From positions 3,472,001-3,536,000 of the forward strand of contig NZ_AP018164.1 of NCBI RefSeq assembly GCF_002356315.1: 64,000 nt of DNA, read 5' to 3'. A program made the position numbers and the translations under genes. Of this stretch, positions 46,102 through 55,783 are shown in pieces (position 1 is the first letter of the stretch; every line of letters begins with the position of its first letter). Origin of the DNA: Mycobacterium shigaense. GTDB taxonomy: Bacteria > Actinomycetota > Actinomycetes > Mycobacteriales > Mycobacteriaceae. Under the pieces are notes generated by a model, which saw nothing but the letters and a program-made list of their open reading frames with translations, was not told where the DNA came from and searched no databases.

Positions 46102-47577
46102 TCACGACGGTGGGACAAGTAGTGACTGCCAGTTCTTGGCGCGCGGATGCGCCAAGTCAGCCTCGGTGTAGCGACGCCCGTCCGGTCCGATGTAGTCACC
46201 GGTGGCGGGGTCGTAGGTCGACACGGCAAGCGGCGGCGCCGACGGCGCCGGCGCCGTCCCCCGCGGCGGTGGCAGTCGCGGATCTTGACCCGGGGGATAC
46301 TGCGGTACGCCCTGGCCGCTGGTGGTGGCGTTGGGGTCGCCCTTCCAGTTGTAGCCCTCGTTGAGCGGCACGTAGTCCTCGTCGCTTTCGCACAGCTCGA
46401 TGGTGGGGGCCCGTTTCCACGGCTTGGTCTCGCAAGGGATGTTGCGCGCTCCCCGGACATTCATGTCGGAATCCTGCGGAATCCGGCAATAAAGGTCAGC
46501 CGCTGGTCTGTCCGGCGCGTCCACGCTGGCCGGTGAACGACGTTGCTTAGGCGGCAGAAACCCGGTATCGCAGGGGGGCGGGTAATTCAGGTTGAGGTTG
46601 AAGTCCAGAAAAAAGCCCTTGTATTCCTGCTTGGTGTTCAGGTTCGGCACCAAGGCGGCAGCCATGACCGCTATGCCTTGCGGAAACAGCACCAGCAGTT
46701 GTTCGATGTCGTGGCGGTAGACCACGGCGATGTCACCCAGGCTGACGAGATTGGCGAACAGCACCGGCAGGGTGGGCGTCACGCGGTCGAACAGGGCACG
46801 CCCCTCCTCGAGCCCGGACGTGCCCTGCGTCAGCAGATCGCGAAGGGCGGCGTCCTGCGCCTTGAACTGCGCCATGACGGCCGAGGTCCGATTGGCCCAC
46901 GTGCCAATCGCATCCGCCGTCTGCACCTGGGAGTTGAGTACCGCGGGTGACTGGTCGATCAGCGCGGCCAGTGGATCGACGGTCTTACCCCCGGCGATGG
47001 CCAGTGCCGTGGACCCGTCGACGATCCGGGACAGTTCGGGACCAAGACCACCGACCCCCCGGTTGCTCTCGTCGATGACCGTGCGCAGGTTGTCCCGCGG
47101 AATGGCTTGCAGCGCTTTATTTGTCAGGTCGAGCAGGTGCCCGATGTCGACCGGAACGTCGACGCGGCCGGCGGGGATGACATCGCCGGCCTGCAGGGCC
47201 CGGGAATGCTCTCCGTCCTTCCCCGGCTGCGGGGTCAATTCGATGTACTGCTCGCCGACCGCCGAGCGGCTGTGCACCGACGCCTGGACATCCGAGGGCA
47301 CCTTGACCCCGGACCGCAACGCGAGCAGGGCACGCACCCCGGTGGCCGTGACCTCGATCGACTTGACCTGGCCCACGTCGGTGCCCCGGTAGGTGACGAC
47401 CGAGGTCTGGTAGAGACCACCGGATTGGGGCAGGTCGACCGTGACGTTGTACTCGCCGATGCCGAACAGTGTCGCGGGCAGCTTCATAAAGTTGAATGCC
47501 ATTGAGCCGCAAGAAACTACGGTCACCAGGGTCAGAATCGCCAACTGTATCCACGTCCTGCGATTTAGGCGCAGCAT
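46102..47577 (-). CDS. mceF: MceF substrate-binding protein
   Basis: This 491-aa MCE-domain protein has an N-terminal anchor (residues 9-28) and an MCE domain (about 40-120, YNVTVDLPQSGGLYQTSVVTYRGTDVG in family terms). A long helical region and a proline-rich tail follow, as in MceF. It is one of six different MCE subunits that are thought to assemble into a periplasmic lipid channel. It starts one base after the mceE stop. Confidence 0.9.
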   Translation of the reverse strand: MLRLNRRTWIQLAILTLVTVVSCGSMAFNFMKLPATLFGIGEYNVTVDLPQSGGLYQTSVVTYRGTDVGQVKSIEVTATGVRALLALRSGVKVPSDVQASVHSRSAVGEQYIELTPQPGKDGEHSRALQAGDVIPAGRVDVPVDIGHLLDLTNKALQAIPRDNLRTVIDESNRGVGGLGPELSRIVDGSTALAIAGGKTVDPLAALIDQSPAVLNSQVQTADAIGTWANRTSAVMAQFKAQDAALRDLLTQGTSGLEEGRALFDRVTPTLPVLFANLVSLGDIAVVYRHDIEQLLVLFPQGIAVMAAALVPNLNTKQEYKGFFLDFNLNLNYPPPCDTGFLPPKQRRSPASVDAPDRPAADLYCRIPQDSDMNVRGARNIPCETKPWKRAPTIELCESDEDYVPLNEGYNWKGDPNATTSGQGVPQYPPGQDPRLPPPRGTAPAPSAPPLAVSTYDPATGDYIGPDGRRYTEADLAHPRAKNWQSLLVPPS

Positions 47578-48699
47578 TCAGTATCCCCCGGCGTGGTACG
47601 GAAAGGTCAATGGGTTGCCTCCAGTGGAGGGGCTCGGCTGCATTCCGATGGTGCGGCCCCACAGGAGTTCGAGCTGGGTGAGGTTGCCCTCCCAACGCGA
47701 TCCGGTGAAGATCCCGGTGTCTATGCGGCTCAACGTCAAATCGACGATCATGGTGAGGTTGGCGTAGTCGCCGCGAAACCAGTTGGTCACCGTTGATGTC
47801 GGCCAGGGATAGGTCGCGAGTCCGTCCAGGCCCTTGGTCAGTGCCGGTCCGGCATCGGCGAGTGATCGCAGCACCGGCGCGATATTGCGCAGGTTATTCA
47901 CCAGGGATTGCTTGCTCTGGTGGATGGTGTCGGCCGCGATGGCGCTGAACTTGCCGAGCTGATCGATCGCATCGGCGATCTTGGTGCGATCTTCGGCCAG
48001 CACGGCCAATGCCTTGGGCACGGTCGTCAGTGCCTTGTCGACGACCTGATCCTTGGCGGCGAACTGGCCCGCCAAGGAGTTGAGATTCTCGGCGGCGGAG
48101 ATGATGTCGTCGGTCTGGTCGTTGGTCTTTGCGATGAACACGTCCAGCTGGTTGAGCAGACTTCGCATGTCGTGCTCGCGGCCGGCGAAGGCCTTGGCGA
48201 CAGCCTGATTGATCTCTTGCAGCTGCCCGATTCCGCCGCCGTTGAGCAGGATCGAGACCGAGGCCAGGGTCTGCTCGGTGGTCGGATACATGCTCGCGCG
48301 CGACAGCGGGATCACCGAGCCGTTCTTGAGTTCGCCGACCGGCGGCTCATCCTTGGGCGCGGCGAGTTCGATGTGCTGCGAACCCAGCAGGCTGGTCTGC
48401 CCGAGCTTGGCCGTCGAGTTCGCCGGCAGGTGGATATCGCCGTTGATGCGCATGGTGACCAGCGCGTGCCAGTCCTGCAGCTCGATCTTGGTGACGTTGC
48501 CGATGTTGACGTCGTCGACCCGAACCCGGGTGTTCTCCTGGATGGTCGTCACGTCGGGCATTTGCGCCTGGATCGTGTAGGCGCCCGGCCCCCCGCCGGC
48601 GGTACCGGGCATGGTGAACGAATTGAGGCCCTTCCAGCCGCAGGAAGTCAGCGCGGCAATGCCTGCCGCGCAGAGCATTACACCCAGCGCGCGCCTCAT
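47578..48699 (-). CDS. mceE: MceE lipoprotein
   Basis: This 373-aa MCE protein is the lipoprotein member of the set: the lipobox is AALTSCGW with the lipidated Cys near residue 20. An MCE domain follows (about 38-115). ATG 48699 overlaps the mceD stop as ATGA. The longer open frame upstream is read-through of non-coding phase. Confidence 0.9.
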   Translation of the reverse strand: MRRALGVMLCAAGIAALTSCGWKGLNSFTMPGTAGGGPGAYTIQAQMPDVTTIQENTRVRVDDVNIGNVTKIELQDWHALVTMRINGDIHLPANSTAKLGQTSLLGSQHIELAAPKDEPPVGELKNGSVIPLSRASMYPTTEQTLASVSILLNGGGIGQLQEINQAVAKAFAGREHDMRSLLNQLDVFIAKTNDQTDDIISAAENLNSLAGQFAAKDQVVDKALTTVPKALAVLAEDRTKIADAIDQLGKFSAIAADTIHQSKQSLVNNLRNIAPVLRSLADAGPALTKGLDGLATYPWPTSTVTNWFRGDYANLTMIVDLTLSRIDTGIFTGSRWEGNLTQLELLWGRTIGMQPSPSTGGNPLTFPYHAGGY

Positions 48700-50039
48700 G
48701 GCTCCTCCACCGGGAGCAACAGGTTCCGCAGCACCTGCGTGGAGTCGATCAGCGAGTTGGGCGGCGGAGGCGGCGGCTGGGCCGGTGGCTGCCCCTCGAC
48801 GGGTGACGGCGCGGGCGGCGGGGCGTCCGCCGGCGGGGGCGCATCCGGAGGTGGTGGCGGCGTATAACCGGGGCGCAGCCAGTCCTCGCTGTAGGTGATC
48901 TCGTTCGGCCGTGCCTGGGTGCCGACAAATGGGTTGATCCCCGCAGGTATGTAGTTGTAGATGCGGTTCTTGATGATCGGGTTGATGTACTGCAGGCACA
49001 ACTTCGATACCCGGGCCAGCCGTGCTCGGGAGGCGGCCTCGATTGAGTTGCAAATGAACTGGGGAATGTCGGCGAAGTTGCTCAGCGCAATGATCCCGGA
49101 CATCGCACCCTGAGCCGGCTGGTAGATGTTCAAGAAGTTCTGGAACACGGTGGGCGTGGTGTGCAGAATCTGTTTGATGTCGGCACGGCTGTCGTTCAGC
49201 GCGGTCGTGATGGACGCGAACCGATCGACCGTGACGCCCATGGCCTCACGGTTGTCGGACAGTAGGTCGCGGACGTCGTTGAGCGCCTGGTCCAAAGTCT
49301 TGACCGACGTGCCGATTTCGTTGGGCGTATTGGTCAGGATTTTCGTCACGCTGGCCAGGTTCTGATTGAATTCGGCCAACAGATCGCTGCTGGAGTACAG
49401 CGCCGACACCAGCAGCTGCAGATTGCGCACCGTACTGAAGATGTCGTCGGCGTGATCACCGAGTGCCGAAATCGCTTCGGAGAGTTTGAGGATGGAATCC
49501 CGAGCGGTGTCCCCGTTGCCGCGCAGGTTGTCGGCGGCCGAGTTGACGAATTCGCCGACCGAGTTCACCCCGCCCGGGCTGGTGGGCTGCAGCGCTTCGG
49601 TCAGCTTTTCCAGCTGCTTACGGAAGTCGTCCCATTCCACCGGCACCGCCGTGCGGTTCAACGGAATTGAGGCGCCCGGGCTCAATCTGGGCCCGCCCGA
49701 GTACGCGGGCACTAGTTGGATCGCCCGGGATGTCACCAGCGACGGCGACAGGATGGCCGCGCGCGCATCGGCCGGGACCGGCACATCCTTGTCGACCGAG
49801 AAGGTAACCTTGGAGCTGGTGGGTTGTGGTTCGATCTTGTCCACGACGCCGACCGCGACACCGAGCACTCGGATCTCGTCGCCGATGAACAAGCCGTTGG
49901 CCTCCGTGAAATAGGCCGAGTACGTGTTGCGTTCGACCCTGGCGAGCATCTTGTTGCCGATCAGCACCGACGAGATCGTCAGCGTGGCGGTCAGGCTGAT
50001 GGTGACCAGGGTTTGCAGGGTGCGCCGGCTGATTGTCAT
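48696..50039 (-). CDS. mceD: MceD substrate-binding protein
   Basis: This 447-aa MCE-family protein has an N-terminal helix, an MCE domain (AYFTEANGLFIGDEIRVLGV) and a C-terminal proline-rich tail of repeated PPPP/DAPPPADAPPP-type sequence. ATG 50039 overlaps the mceC stop as ATGA. Confidence 0.9.
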   Translation of the reverse strand: MTISRRTLQTLVTISLTATLTISSVLIGNKMLARVERNTYSAYFTEANGLFIGDEIRVLGVAVGVVDKIEPQPTSSKVTFSVDKDVPVPADARAAILSPSLVTSRAIQLVPAYSGGPRLSPGASIPLNRTAVPVEWDDFRKQLEKLTEALQPTSPGGVNSVGEFVNSAADNLRGNGDTARDSILKLSEAISALGDHADDIFSTVRNLQLLVSALYSSSDLLAEFNQNLASVTKILTNTPNEIGTSVKTLDQALNDVRDLLSDNREAMGVTVDRFASITTALNDSRADIKQILHTTPTVFQNFLNIYQPAQGAMSGIIALSNFADIPQFICNSIEAASRARLARVSKLCLQYINPIIKNRIYNYIPAGINPFVGTQARPNEITYSEDWLRPGYTPPPPPDAPPPADAPPPAPSPVEGQPPAQPPPPPPNSLIDSTQVLRNLLLPVEEP

Positions 50040-51214
50040 TGCCCGTCCAATGTGTGCGGGAAGGGCGGTGGGACGGTCCGGATCGGCGGGGTCGAAGGAG
50101 GTGGCGACGGCGGCTGCGACCACAGCGGGACGGGCGCCTGTTCCGGCGGGACGGGCGGGCTTCCGGTCGGCGGGTCCACCACCTCCGAGGGCAACTTCTG
50201 GTTGGGGTCCAGGAACCGGTCGTACATATCCGCGTCGATGACCGGCCCGCCGATCTGGCCGGGAATCAGGTTGGCCACATAGGCCTTGAAGAACGGCCCC
50301 GAGCCCAATACCTCGCCAAACGACATTGCATATCGTTTGAACTTGGGCAGGGTCTTCTGGATGTCTTCCTTGCGGTTGTCGAGAATCTCGAGCACCCCGT
50401 TGAGCTTGTCGAGCGCAGGCTTCAGGGTCTTGCGGTTGTCGTCGACGAGTCCGGACACCTGCCGCGACACCGCGGTGATGTCGTTCATCAACGCGTCGAT
50501 CGAGTCCCGCTCGTCGAGCAGCGCCGCGAGCAGCGCGTTGGAGTTCGCCACCAGGCCGGCGATCTGTTGACTGCGGTGGCCGAGCACCGCGGAGACCTTG
50601 TTGGCATTTCCCAGCAGGCTGCGCAGCTGCGCGTCCCGGCCGTTGAGGGTGTCCGAGAACCGGGCCACACCCTCCAGCGCCGGCTTGAGATTTGGCGGCG
50701 TCTCCTTGATGGTGTCGGCCAATGTGCTTAGTGCCGACGACAATTGGGTGGTATCCAGCCCACTGATCGTAGTCGTCAGATCTCCCAGCGCGTCCGGAAG
50801 CTCATAGGGCGACGTGGTGCGTTCCAGCGGAATGGTGCCGCTGAGTTTCCCGTCGCCGCGCGAGGTGAGCTCCAGCATCTTGCTGCCCAGGATGGTTTCC
50901 GTCTTGATCGCCGCTTCCGTGCGGTCGCCGAGCTGGATGCCCGTGCGGACCGTGAATCCCACCCGGACTTTGGTGCCCTCCAGACGGATGTCGGAGACCC
51001 TTCCGACGCCCATGCCGGAAACCCGAACGGTGCTGCCGACTTTGATGCCCCCCGCCTCGGCGAAATAGGCCGAGTAGTCCCTGGTGTTCTTGATGAACGG
51101 CAGCTTGTCGTACTGGAATGCGGCCAGCACGATGCACGTCACGATGACGGTGCCGACCACTCCCACCAAGACCGGGTTCTGTCGATTGAGCGCTTTGATG
51201 CTGATTCCCTTCAT
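50036..51214 (-). CDS. mceC: MceC substrate-binding protein
   Basis: This 392-aa MCE-family protein has an anchor helix (about 12-35), an MCE domain (YSAYFAEAGGIKVGSTVRVSG), a helical channel-forming region and a proline-rich tail. ATG 51214 overlaps the mceB stop as ATGA. Confidence 0.9.
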   Translation of the reverse strand: MKGISIKALNRQNPVLVGVVGTVIVTCIVLAAFQYDKLPFIKNTRDYSAYFAEAGGIKVGSTVRVSGMGVGRVSDIRLEGTKVRVGFTVRTGIQLGDRTEAAIKTETILGSKMLELTSRGDGKLSGTIPLERTTSPYELPDALGDLTTTISGLDTTQLSSALSTLADTIKETPPNLKPALEGVARFSDTLNGRDAQLRSLLGNANKVSAVLGHRSQQIAGLVANSNALLAALLDERDSIDALMNDITAVSRQVSGLVDDNRKTLKPALDKLNGVLEILDNRKEDIQKTLPKFKRYAMSFGEVLGSGPFFKAYVANLIPGQIGGPVIDADMYDRFLDPNQKLPSEVVDPPTGSPPVPPEQAPVPLWSQPPSPPPSTPPIRTVPPPFPHTLDGQ

Positions 51215-52252
51215 CGCGGGGTGCACCGTCCGCTCGGTTGGCCCAGCAGTTTGACGAAGATCGGGTTGCCCCCCTTGCCGTTCAACTTGAGCAGCACCTC
51301 GCAGAAGTAGAAGCCGAAGTAGTCGCCGGTCAAGCCTTGCCGGGCCAGGACCTGATAAACGTCGGGCAGCGTCTTGAGCAGGTTGTCGACATAGTCGCGA
51401 TCGGAGAGCACCTGCGCGGACATCCGGTCTGCTTCGTGCACGACGTCTTTGATCGGGGGGCGCGCCTGGACGAGCAGGTCGGCGACCGAGCCGGTGGCGG
51501 CGTTGATGTAGGCCAGTCCGGTGGAGATGTCATTGCGGCGCTGCGCCAGGCCATCCACGAGTTGAGCCAATTTGTCCAGTCCGTCGGAAAATTCGTGATC
51601 CCGGGCGGCGAAGGTGTGCAACACGGTGTTCAGGTTGGTGATGAGCTCGCCGATCAACTCGCTGTGTCCGGCCAGGGTCGAGGTCAGCATCGACGTCTGG
51701 GACAGCACTGAGGCCAGGGTCCCGCCCTGGCCCTGGAAGATCTTCAGCAGTTGGCCGGACAGGGCATTGACCTGATCTGGATCCAATGCGCGGAACAGCG
51801 GGCGGAAACCCCCGATCAGTGCGTCGATGTCCAGTGCGGGCGATGTCCTGGCCAACGGGATCGTCGAGCCGGGAGGCAGCCGGCCCGGGGGGGCCGGGAG
51901 AGTCCTCGAGCGCGAGATAGCGGTCACCGATGAGGTTTTCGTAGCGCACGGCGGCCCGGGTCCCCTGGCTGAGGCGAACCCCCTTGTCCACCGCAAAGCC
52001 GACGGTCACGGTGCCGTCACGATGCAGGCTGAGGTCCCCTACCTTGCCGACCTCTACCCCCGCGATGCGGACGAAGTTGCCGGACTTCAGCCCGGAGATG
52101 TTCGTGAAGACCGCTTGATAGCCGGTCCGGTCCTCGAAGCGCAGTTGGCCGAATACGGCGATGAGGGTGAACGTGAATACCAGGCAGACCGCGGTGAACA
52201 GCGCAACGCGAACGACAGTGGGCCGGGAGCCGGGCCTTTTTCCATTGCTCAT
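51211..52252 (-). pseudogene. mceB: mceB with a single-base frameshift
   Basis: The N-terminal part (from ATG 52252 through the MCE domain, GYQAVFTNISGLKSGNFVR) and the C-terminal part are in different frames. The switch is at a run of seven G on the plus strand (51887-51893). Removing one base gives the expected MceB junction SPGPPGRLPPGSTIPLA and a continuous 346-aa protein. As written, translation leaves the MceB frame after about 120 residues. It may be a sequencing error, a fixed lesion or a reversible slippage site; the coupled neighbours are intact. Confidence 0.85.
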
Positions 52253-53517
52253 GACGGCGGCACTCCGCCGCGCCAGTTGTACCGCGGGGCTTCGGGCGGG
52301 TTCTTGGTGGTCGGGAAGTAGTTGGCCCACCAGGGATTACCGACCCACGGAGTGGTCCGGATCTCGTCGGGCGCCGCACCCCAACCGGTATCGGTCACCA
52401 GCGAACGCACCGGATAGTTCGCGCTCGGATCGGGCAGCGAGCCACAGCTGGGCCTCCCGCCGGGGCCGCCGGTCGCGTTGACCTTGGGCAGATGCTTCGG
52501 ATACCGGTACGGGTCGTCTCCGAATAGCAGGGCAGCGTCCATGATGAACGAATAGCCGTTGCCGCCCAGCATGTCTCGGCCGCCGTGGTCCACGTACCAC
52601 TGCGCGCCCTGGAACAAGCAGGTGAACGTCGGCGAATACTTGTTCAGCAATGCGGTGGTCGGGTCCAGTAGGTTGAACGAACGCACGATGTTGGATTCGT
52701 TTCTGCCGATGAGGTTGATGCCGGTCTGGCTGAAGCCCACGGTCGACAGCAACAGTGAATCGAGTGACCGCTGATCGTCGGTGAGGGTCTTGCTCGTCGT
52801 CGCCGCCGAGTCGAGGATCGACAAGATGTATTGTGCCGCAACGGAATAGATGGCGGTCGTCTTGCCGAACAGCCGCCAGTTCTTGTCGATCGTATCCTGG
52901 CGGGGGTTGACGGTCAGCAGGACATTGTTCGCGTCGGTGATCGCCTGCCCGATCCGCTCACCCTTGCCACGAACGGACTGCGCGAACGCCGATAGGATCG
53001 CGTTCAGCTTCGCGGGATCGATGGCGGCGACCACCGATTGCAGGTTCTCGAAGACCGTGTTGACCTCCACGGTGACGTTGCGCGAGTGCAGCACCGCCCC
53101 GGGTTTGAGTGCCGTCGCGCTGGGATGCTCGGGCACGATCAGATCGACGTACTTGGAGCCGAATGCCGTGGTGGACTTGATTTCGGCCTCGAGGTTCGCC
53201 GGCAGGTATTTGAACGGACCCGGATCCATCTTCAACCGCAGCTGAGCCGCCTTGGTGTCGGTGCCGATCGATGCGACCTGGCCGATCTGCACGCCCCGCA
53301 GCTTGACCTTGGCCCCCGGCTCCATCACCAGTCCAGCGCGATCGGACACCAGCGTCAGCGGGATGAACGGGGTGAAGCTGCCGGAGAACGAACCGGCGGT
53401 GAGTGCGATCACGGCCGCGACCAGGATGAACAGTGTCGGCGCCCACCAGATCGGGTCGATCTTGCTCCCGCGGGTTCGATTTCGCCGAAGCGGCCCGCTG
53501 TCTCGGTGATTGCTCAT
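52249..53517 (-). CDS. mceA: MceA substrate-binding protein
   Basis: This 422-aa first MCE protein of the operon has an anchor helix (about 26-47), an MCE domain (TLVSDRAGLVMEPGAKVKLRG) and a helical region continuing to a C-terminal aromatic-rich tail. ATG 53517 lies four bases after yrbEB. Its stop overlaps the mceB start as ATGA. Confidence 0.92.
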   Translation of the reverse strand: MSNHRDSGPLRRNRTRGSKIDPIWWAPTLFILVAAVIALTAGSFSGSFTPFIPLTLVSDRAGLVMEPGAKVKLRGVQIGQVASIGTDTKAAQLRLKMDPGPFKYLPANLEAEIKSTTAFGSKYVDLIVPEHPSATALKPGAVLHSRNVTVEVNTVFENLQSVVAAIDPAKLNAILSAFAQSVRGKGERIGQAITDANNVLLTVNPRQDTIDKNWRLFGKTTAIYSVAAQYILSILDSAATTSKTLTDDQRSLDSLLLSTVGFSQTGINLIGRNESNIVRSFNLLDPTTALLNKYSPTFTCLFQGAQWYVDHGGRDMLGGNGYSFIMDAALLFGDDPYRYPKHLPKVNATGGPGGRPSCGSLPDPSANYPVRSLVTDTGWGAAPDEIRTTPWVGNPWWANYFPTTKNPPEAPRYNWRGGVPPS

Positions 53518-53521
53518 CCGA

Positions 53522-54370
53522 TCAACCCGACAGGTTGAAGTTGCCGGACTGCCCGTAGACGGACAGCGAAATCATCAGGGCCGTGAAGGCCGTGACGATC
53601 ATCGATGACCGCACCGAGCGTCCGACTGCTTCGCCCACACCCGCCGGGCCACCTGTCGCGGTGAAGCCGTAGTAGGTGTGCACCACCATCACGCCCGTCG
53701 CCATCACCAGCACCGCCAAAAACGACCACAACAAATCCGTGGGACGCAAAAAAGTGGAGAAGTAGTGTTCGTACACCCCGCGGGACTGGCCGTAGATGTA
53801 CAACGTGCCGAACTTCGACGCGAAAAACGACATCAGCACGGCGACGGCATAAAGCGGGATGACGACCAGAACGCCGGCGATGATCCGGGTCGACGCGAGG
53901 TAGGTGATCGACCGGATTCCCATGACCTCGAGCGCATCTATCTCCTCGTTGATGCGCATGGCGCCCAATTGCGCTGTCGCGCCCGCACCGATCGTGGCGG
54001 CCAGTGCCACCCCTGCCGTGCAGGGCGCGATCATCCGGACGTTGAAGAACGCCGAAAGAAATCCGGTCAGCGCCTCGACCCCGACGTTGGACAACGTGTC
54101 GTAGCCCTGGACCGCGACGAGCGCGCCGGTCGTCAGGGTCAAAAAGCCGATGATGCCGACGGTGCCGCCGATGACCGCCAGCGCTCCCGTGCCCATCCCC
54201 ATCTCGGCGATCAGCCGCAGCAGCTCGCCCGGATAGCGGCGAACCGCATCCCCTGTGGCGGCCAGCGACCGCCCGTAGAACGCGGTCTGCTCGCCCAGCT
54301 TCCGGGTGGCGTCCACCAGCCGCGGGCCTGCGGTGACCAACCAGCCGGGATCGCTTGCCGCATCAGTCAT
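53522..54370 (-). CDS. yrbEB: YrbEB permease (MlaE family)
   Basis: This 282-aa MlaE-type permease has five to six helices and the conserved loop GAMRINEEIDALEVMGI that contacts the ATPase (Mkl, encoded elsewhere). It pairs with YrbEA as the transport core of the Mce lipid importer. ATG 54370 overlaps the yrbEA stop as ATGA. Confidence 0.92.
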   Translation of the reverse strand: MTDAASDPGWLVTAGPRLVDATRKLGEQTAFYGRSLAATGDAVRRYPGELLRLIAEMGMGTGALAVIGGTVGIIGFLTLTTGALVAVQGYDTLSNVGVEALTGFLSAFFNVRMIAPCTAGVALAATIGAGATAQLGAMRINEEIDALEVMGIRSITYLASTRIIAGVLVVIPLYAVAVLMSFFASKFGTLYIYGQSRGVYEHYFSTFLRPTDLLWSFLAVLVMATGVMVVHTYYGFTATGGPAGVGEAVGRSVRSSMIVTAFTALMISLSVYGQSGNFNLSG

Positions 54371-55206
54371 TTGGCGGTCACCTTCACTCCGAGCGCGGTG
54401 ATCACGATGTTGATGAAGAACAAGGCCATGAAGGAGAACACCACGGTCTCGTTCACGGCATTTCCGACACCGGTGGGTCCGCCCCCCACCGACAGACCCT
54501 TGTAGCAGGCGATCAGGCCGGCGGACAGCCCGAACAGCGTTGCCTTGATGAGTGAGATGACGACCTGGGGCAGCCCGGTGAGCAGCGTCATCCCGGCGAT
54601 GAAGGCGCCGGGTGTGACGTGCTGGACGAAGACCACGAAGATGTAGCTGCCGACCAGCCCGGTCACCGCGACCACCGAGTAAAGCAGCAACGCGACGAAG
54701 GTGGCGGCGATGATGCGCGGAACCACAAGGGCCTGAATCGGATTGACGCCGATCACCTTCATCGCGTCGATTTCCTCGCGGATGGTGCGGGCGCCCAGGT
54801 CGGCGCACATGGCGGTCGAACCGGCGCCGGCTACCGCCATCGCCGTGACGACGGGTCCCACTTGAGTCACCGAGGCCAGTGCCGCACCGGCACCGGAGAG
54901 ATCGCCGGCCCCGATCTCGACCAGCAAGATGTTGAGCACGAACACGATCAGCACGGTGTAGGGAATCGACAGCATGATCGTCGGGAAGATAGAGACCCGT
55001 GCAACAAACCAGATCTGCTCGAGCACCTCGCGCCACGCCCACGGCCCCCGCACCGTGGCGATCAAGGCTTCGACGCTAAGCAGAAAGAACTCGCCCAGCG
55101 CATTCATGGGCTTTGCGATGGCGGTGCCGTTCATCGGGTCAGGCCTGACCGCAATCGGTTCATTCGACTCAAGCGGTCCCCCAATTTCGTCACACTTTTC
55201 AGTCAT
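54367..55206 (-). CDS. yrbEA: YrbEA permease (MlaE family), first gene of the mce operon
   Basis: This 279-aa MlaE-type permease has the coupling loop GARTIREEIDAMKVIGVNP. It opens an 11-gene minus-strand operon (yrbEA-yrbEB-mceABCDEF-mas-mas-CAP) joined almost throughout by stop/start overlaps. The promoter must lie in the 577-base gap upstream. Which numbered mce class it belongs to cannot be told here. A shorter start (MNGTAIAKPM) is possible. Confidence 0.92.
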   Translation of the reverse strand: MTEKCDEIGGPLESNEPIAVRPDPMNGTAIAKPMNALGEFFLLSVEALIATVRGPWAWREVLEQIWFVARVSIFPTIMLSIPYTVLIVFVLNILLVEIGAGDLSGAGAALASVTQVGPVVTAMAVAGAGSTAMCADLGARTIREEIDAMKVIGVNPIQALVVPRIIAATFVALLLYSVVAVTGLVGSYIFVVFVQHVTPGAFIAGMTLLTGLPQVVISLIKATLFGLSAGLIACYKGLSVGGGPTGVGNAVNETVVFSFMALFFINIVITALGVKVTAK

Positions 55207-55783
55207 TCGTCCGTCGCCGACCGATATAGGTCAGCTTCGTATACCTGCCGACCGCGCCGCCTGCTTGCACACATAGAACATCGCAGCAATTTACGGCCAA
55301 ACGTATGCCCGGCATCAGGGTTGCGATCACCCAGAAGAAATGTGGCCAGAAGCCTAGAATTGACGAGAAGTCAGCCGACGCGCACGCGAATCCGGCGGCT
55401 CTGGCCCCCGTTGACCTGCACGGATTTACACGTCGACCCTGACGCGGAGGCGCCGAAGGCCGCCGCATTCAGACCGAGGAAGATTCGGCCGGTGGTGCGC
55501 GAAGACGCCGGGGCCACGCTTCCGGCAAATTCCCATAAGGCTCATAAGTCACAAGTGTCACAAGGCGGCGGCACGCGAAACTGACCAATTCGCAGCTGCT
55601 GTGAATTACGCGCACGGCGCAGCAGAAATAGCACCCAGCTGAGTTTCTTTGCGCGCCCACGCCACCGTTCCGTTCGGCCATTGCCGTCGGACGTCACAGT
55701 TCGCCAGAAGCCTCGCCCAAAGCAAGCGTTGCGCTCAGGGCGAGCGTAAGCACCTCGCCGGAGAAGTGGTCTCCGGGCAGCCG
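55207..55783. promoter_or_regulatory. Non-coding region upstream of the mce operon
   Basis: This 577-base gap should carry the mce promoter and the end of the cysteine-desulfurase transcript. Two tandem pairs stand out: CATAAG at 55534-55539 and 55543-55548, and GTCACAAG at 55548-55555 and 55557-55564. They are possible operator half-sites. Short open frames here look non-coding. Confidence 0.4.

Noticed and set aside
51211..52330. Two separate genes at mceB
   Set aside because: The two frames join into one ordinary MceB with a single-base correction at a homopolymer, and the operon position requires mceB.
55199..55681. Small minus-strand ORFs upstream of yrbEA
   Set aside because: They have no ribosome site or family resemblance and lie in the mce promoter gap.
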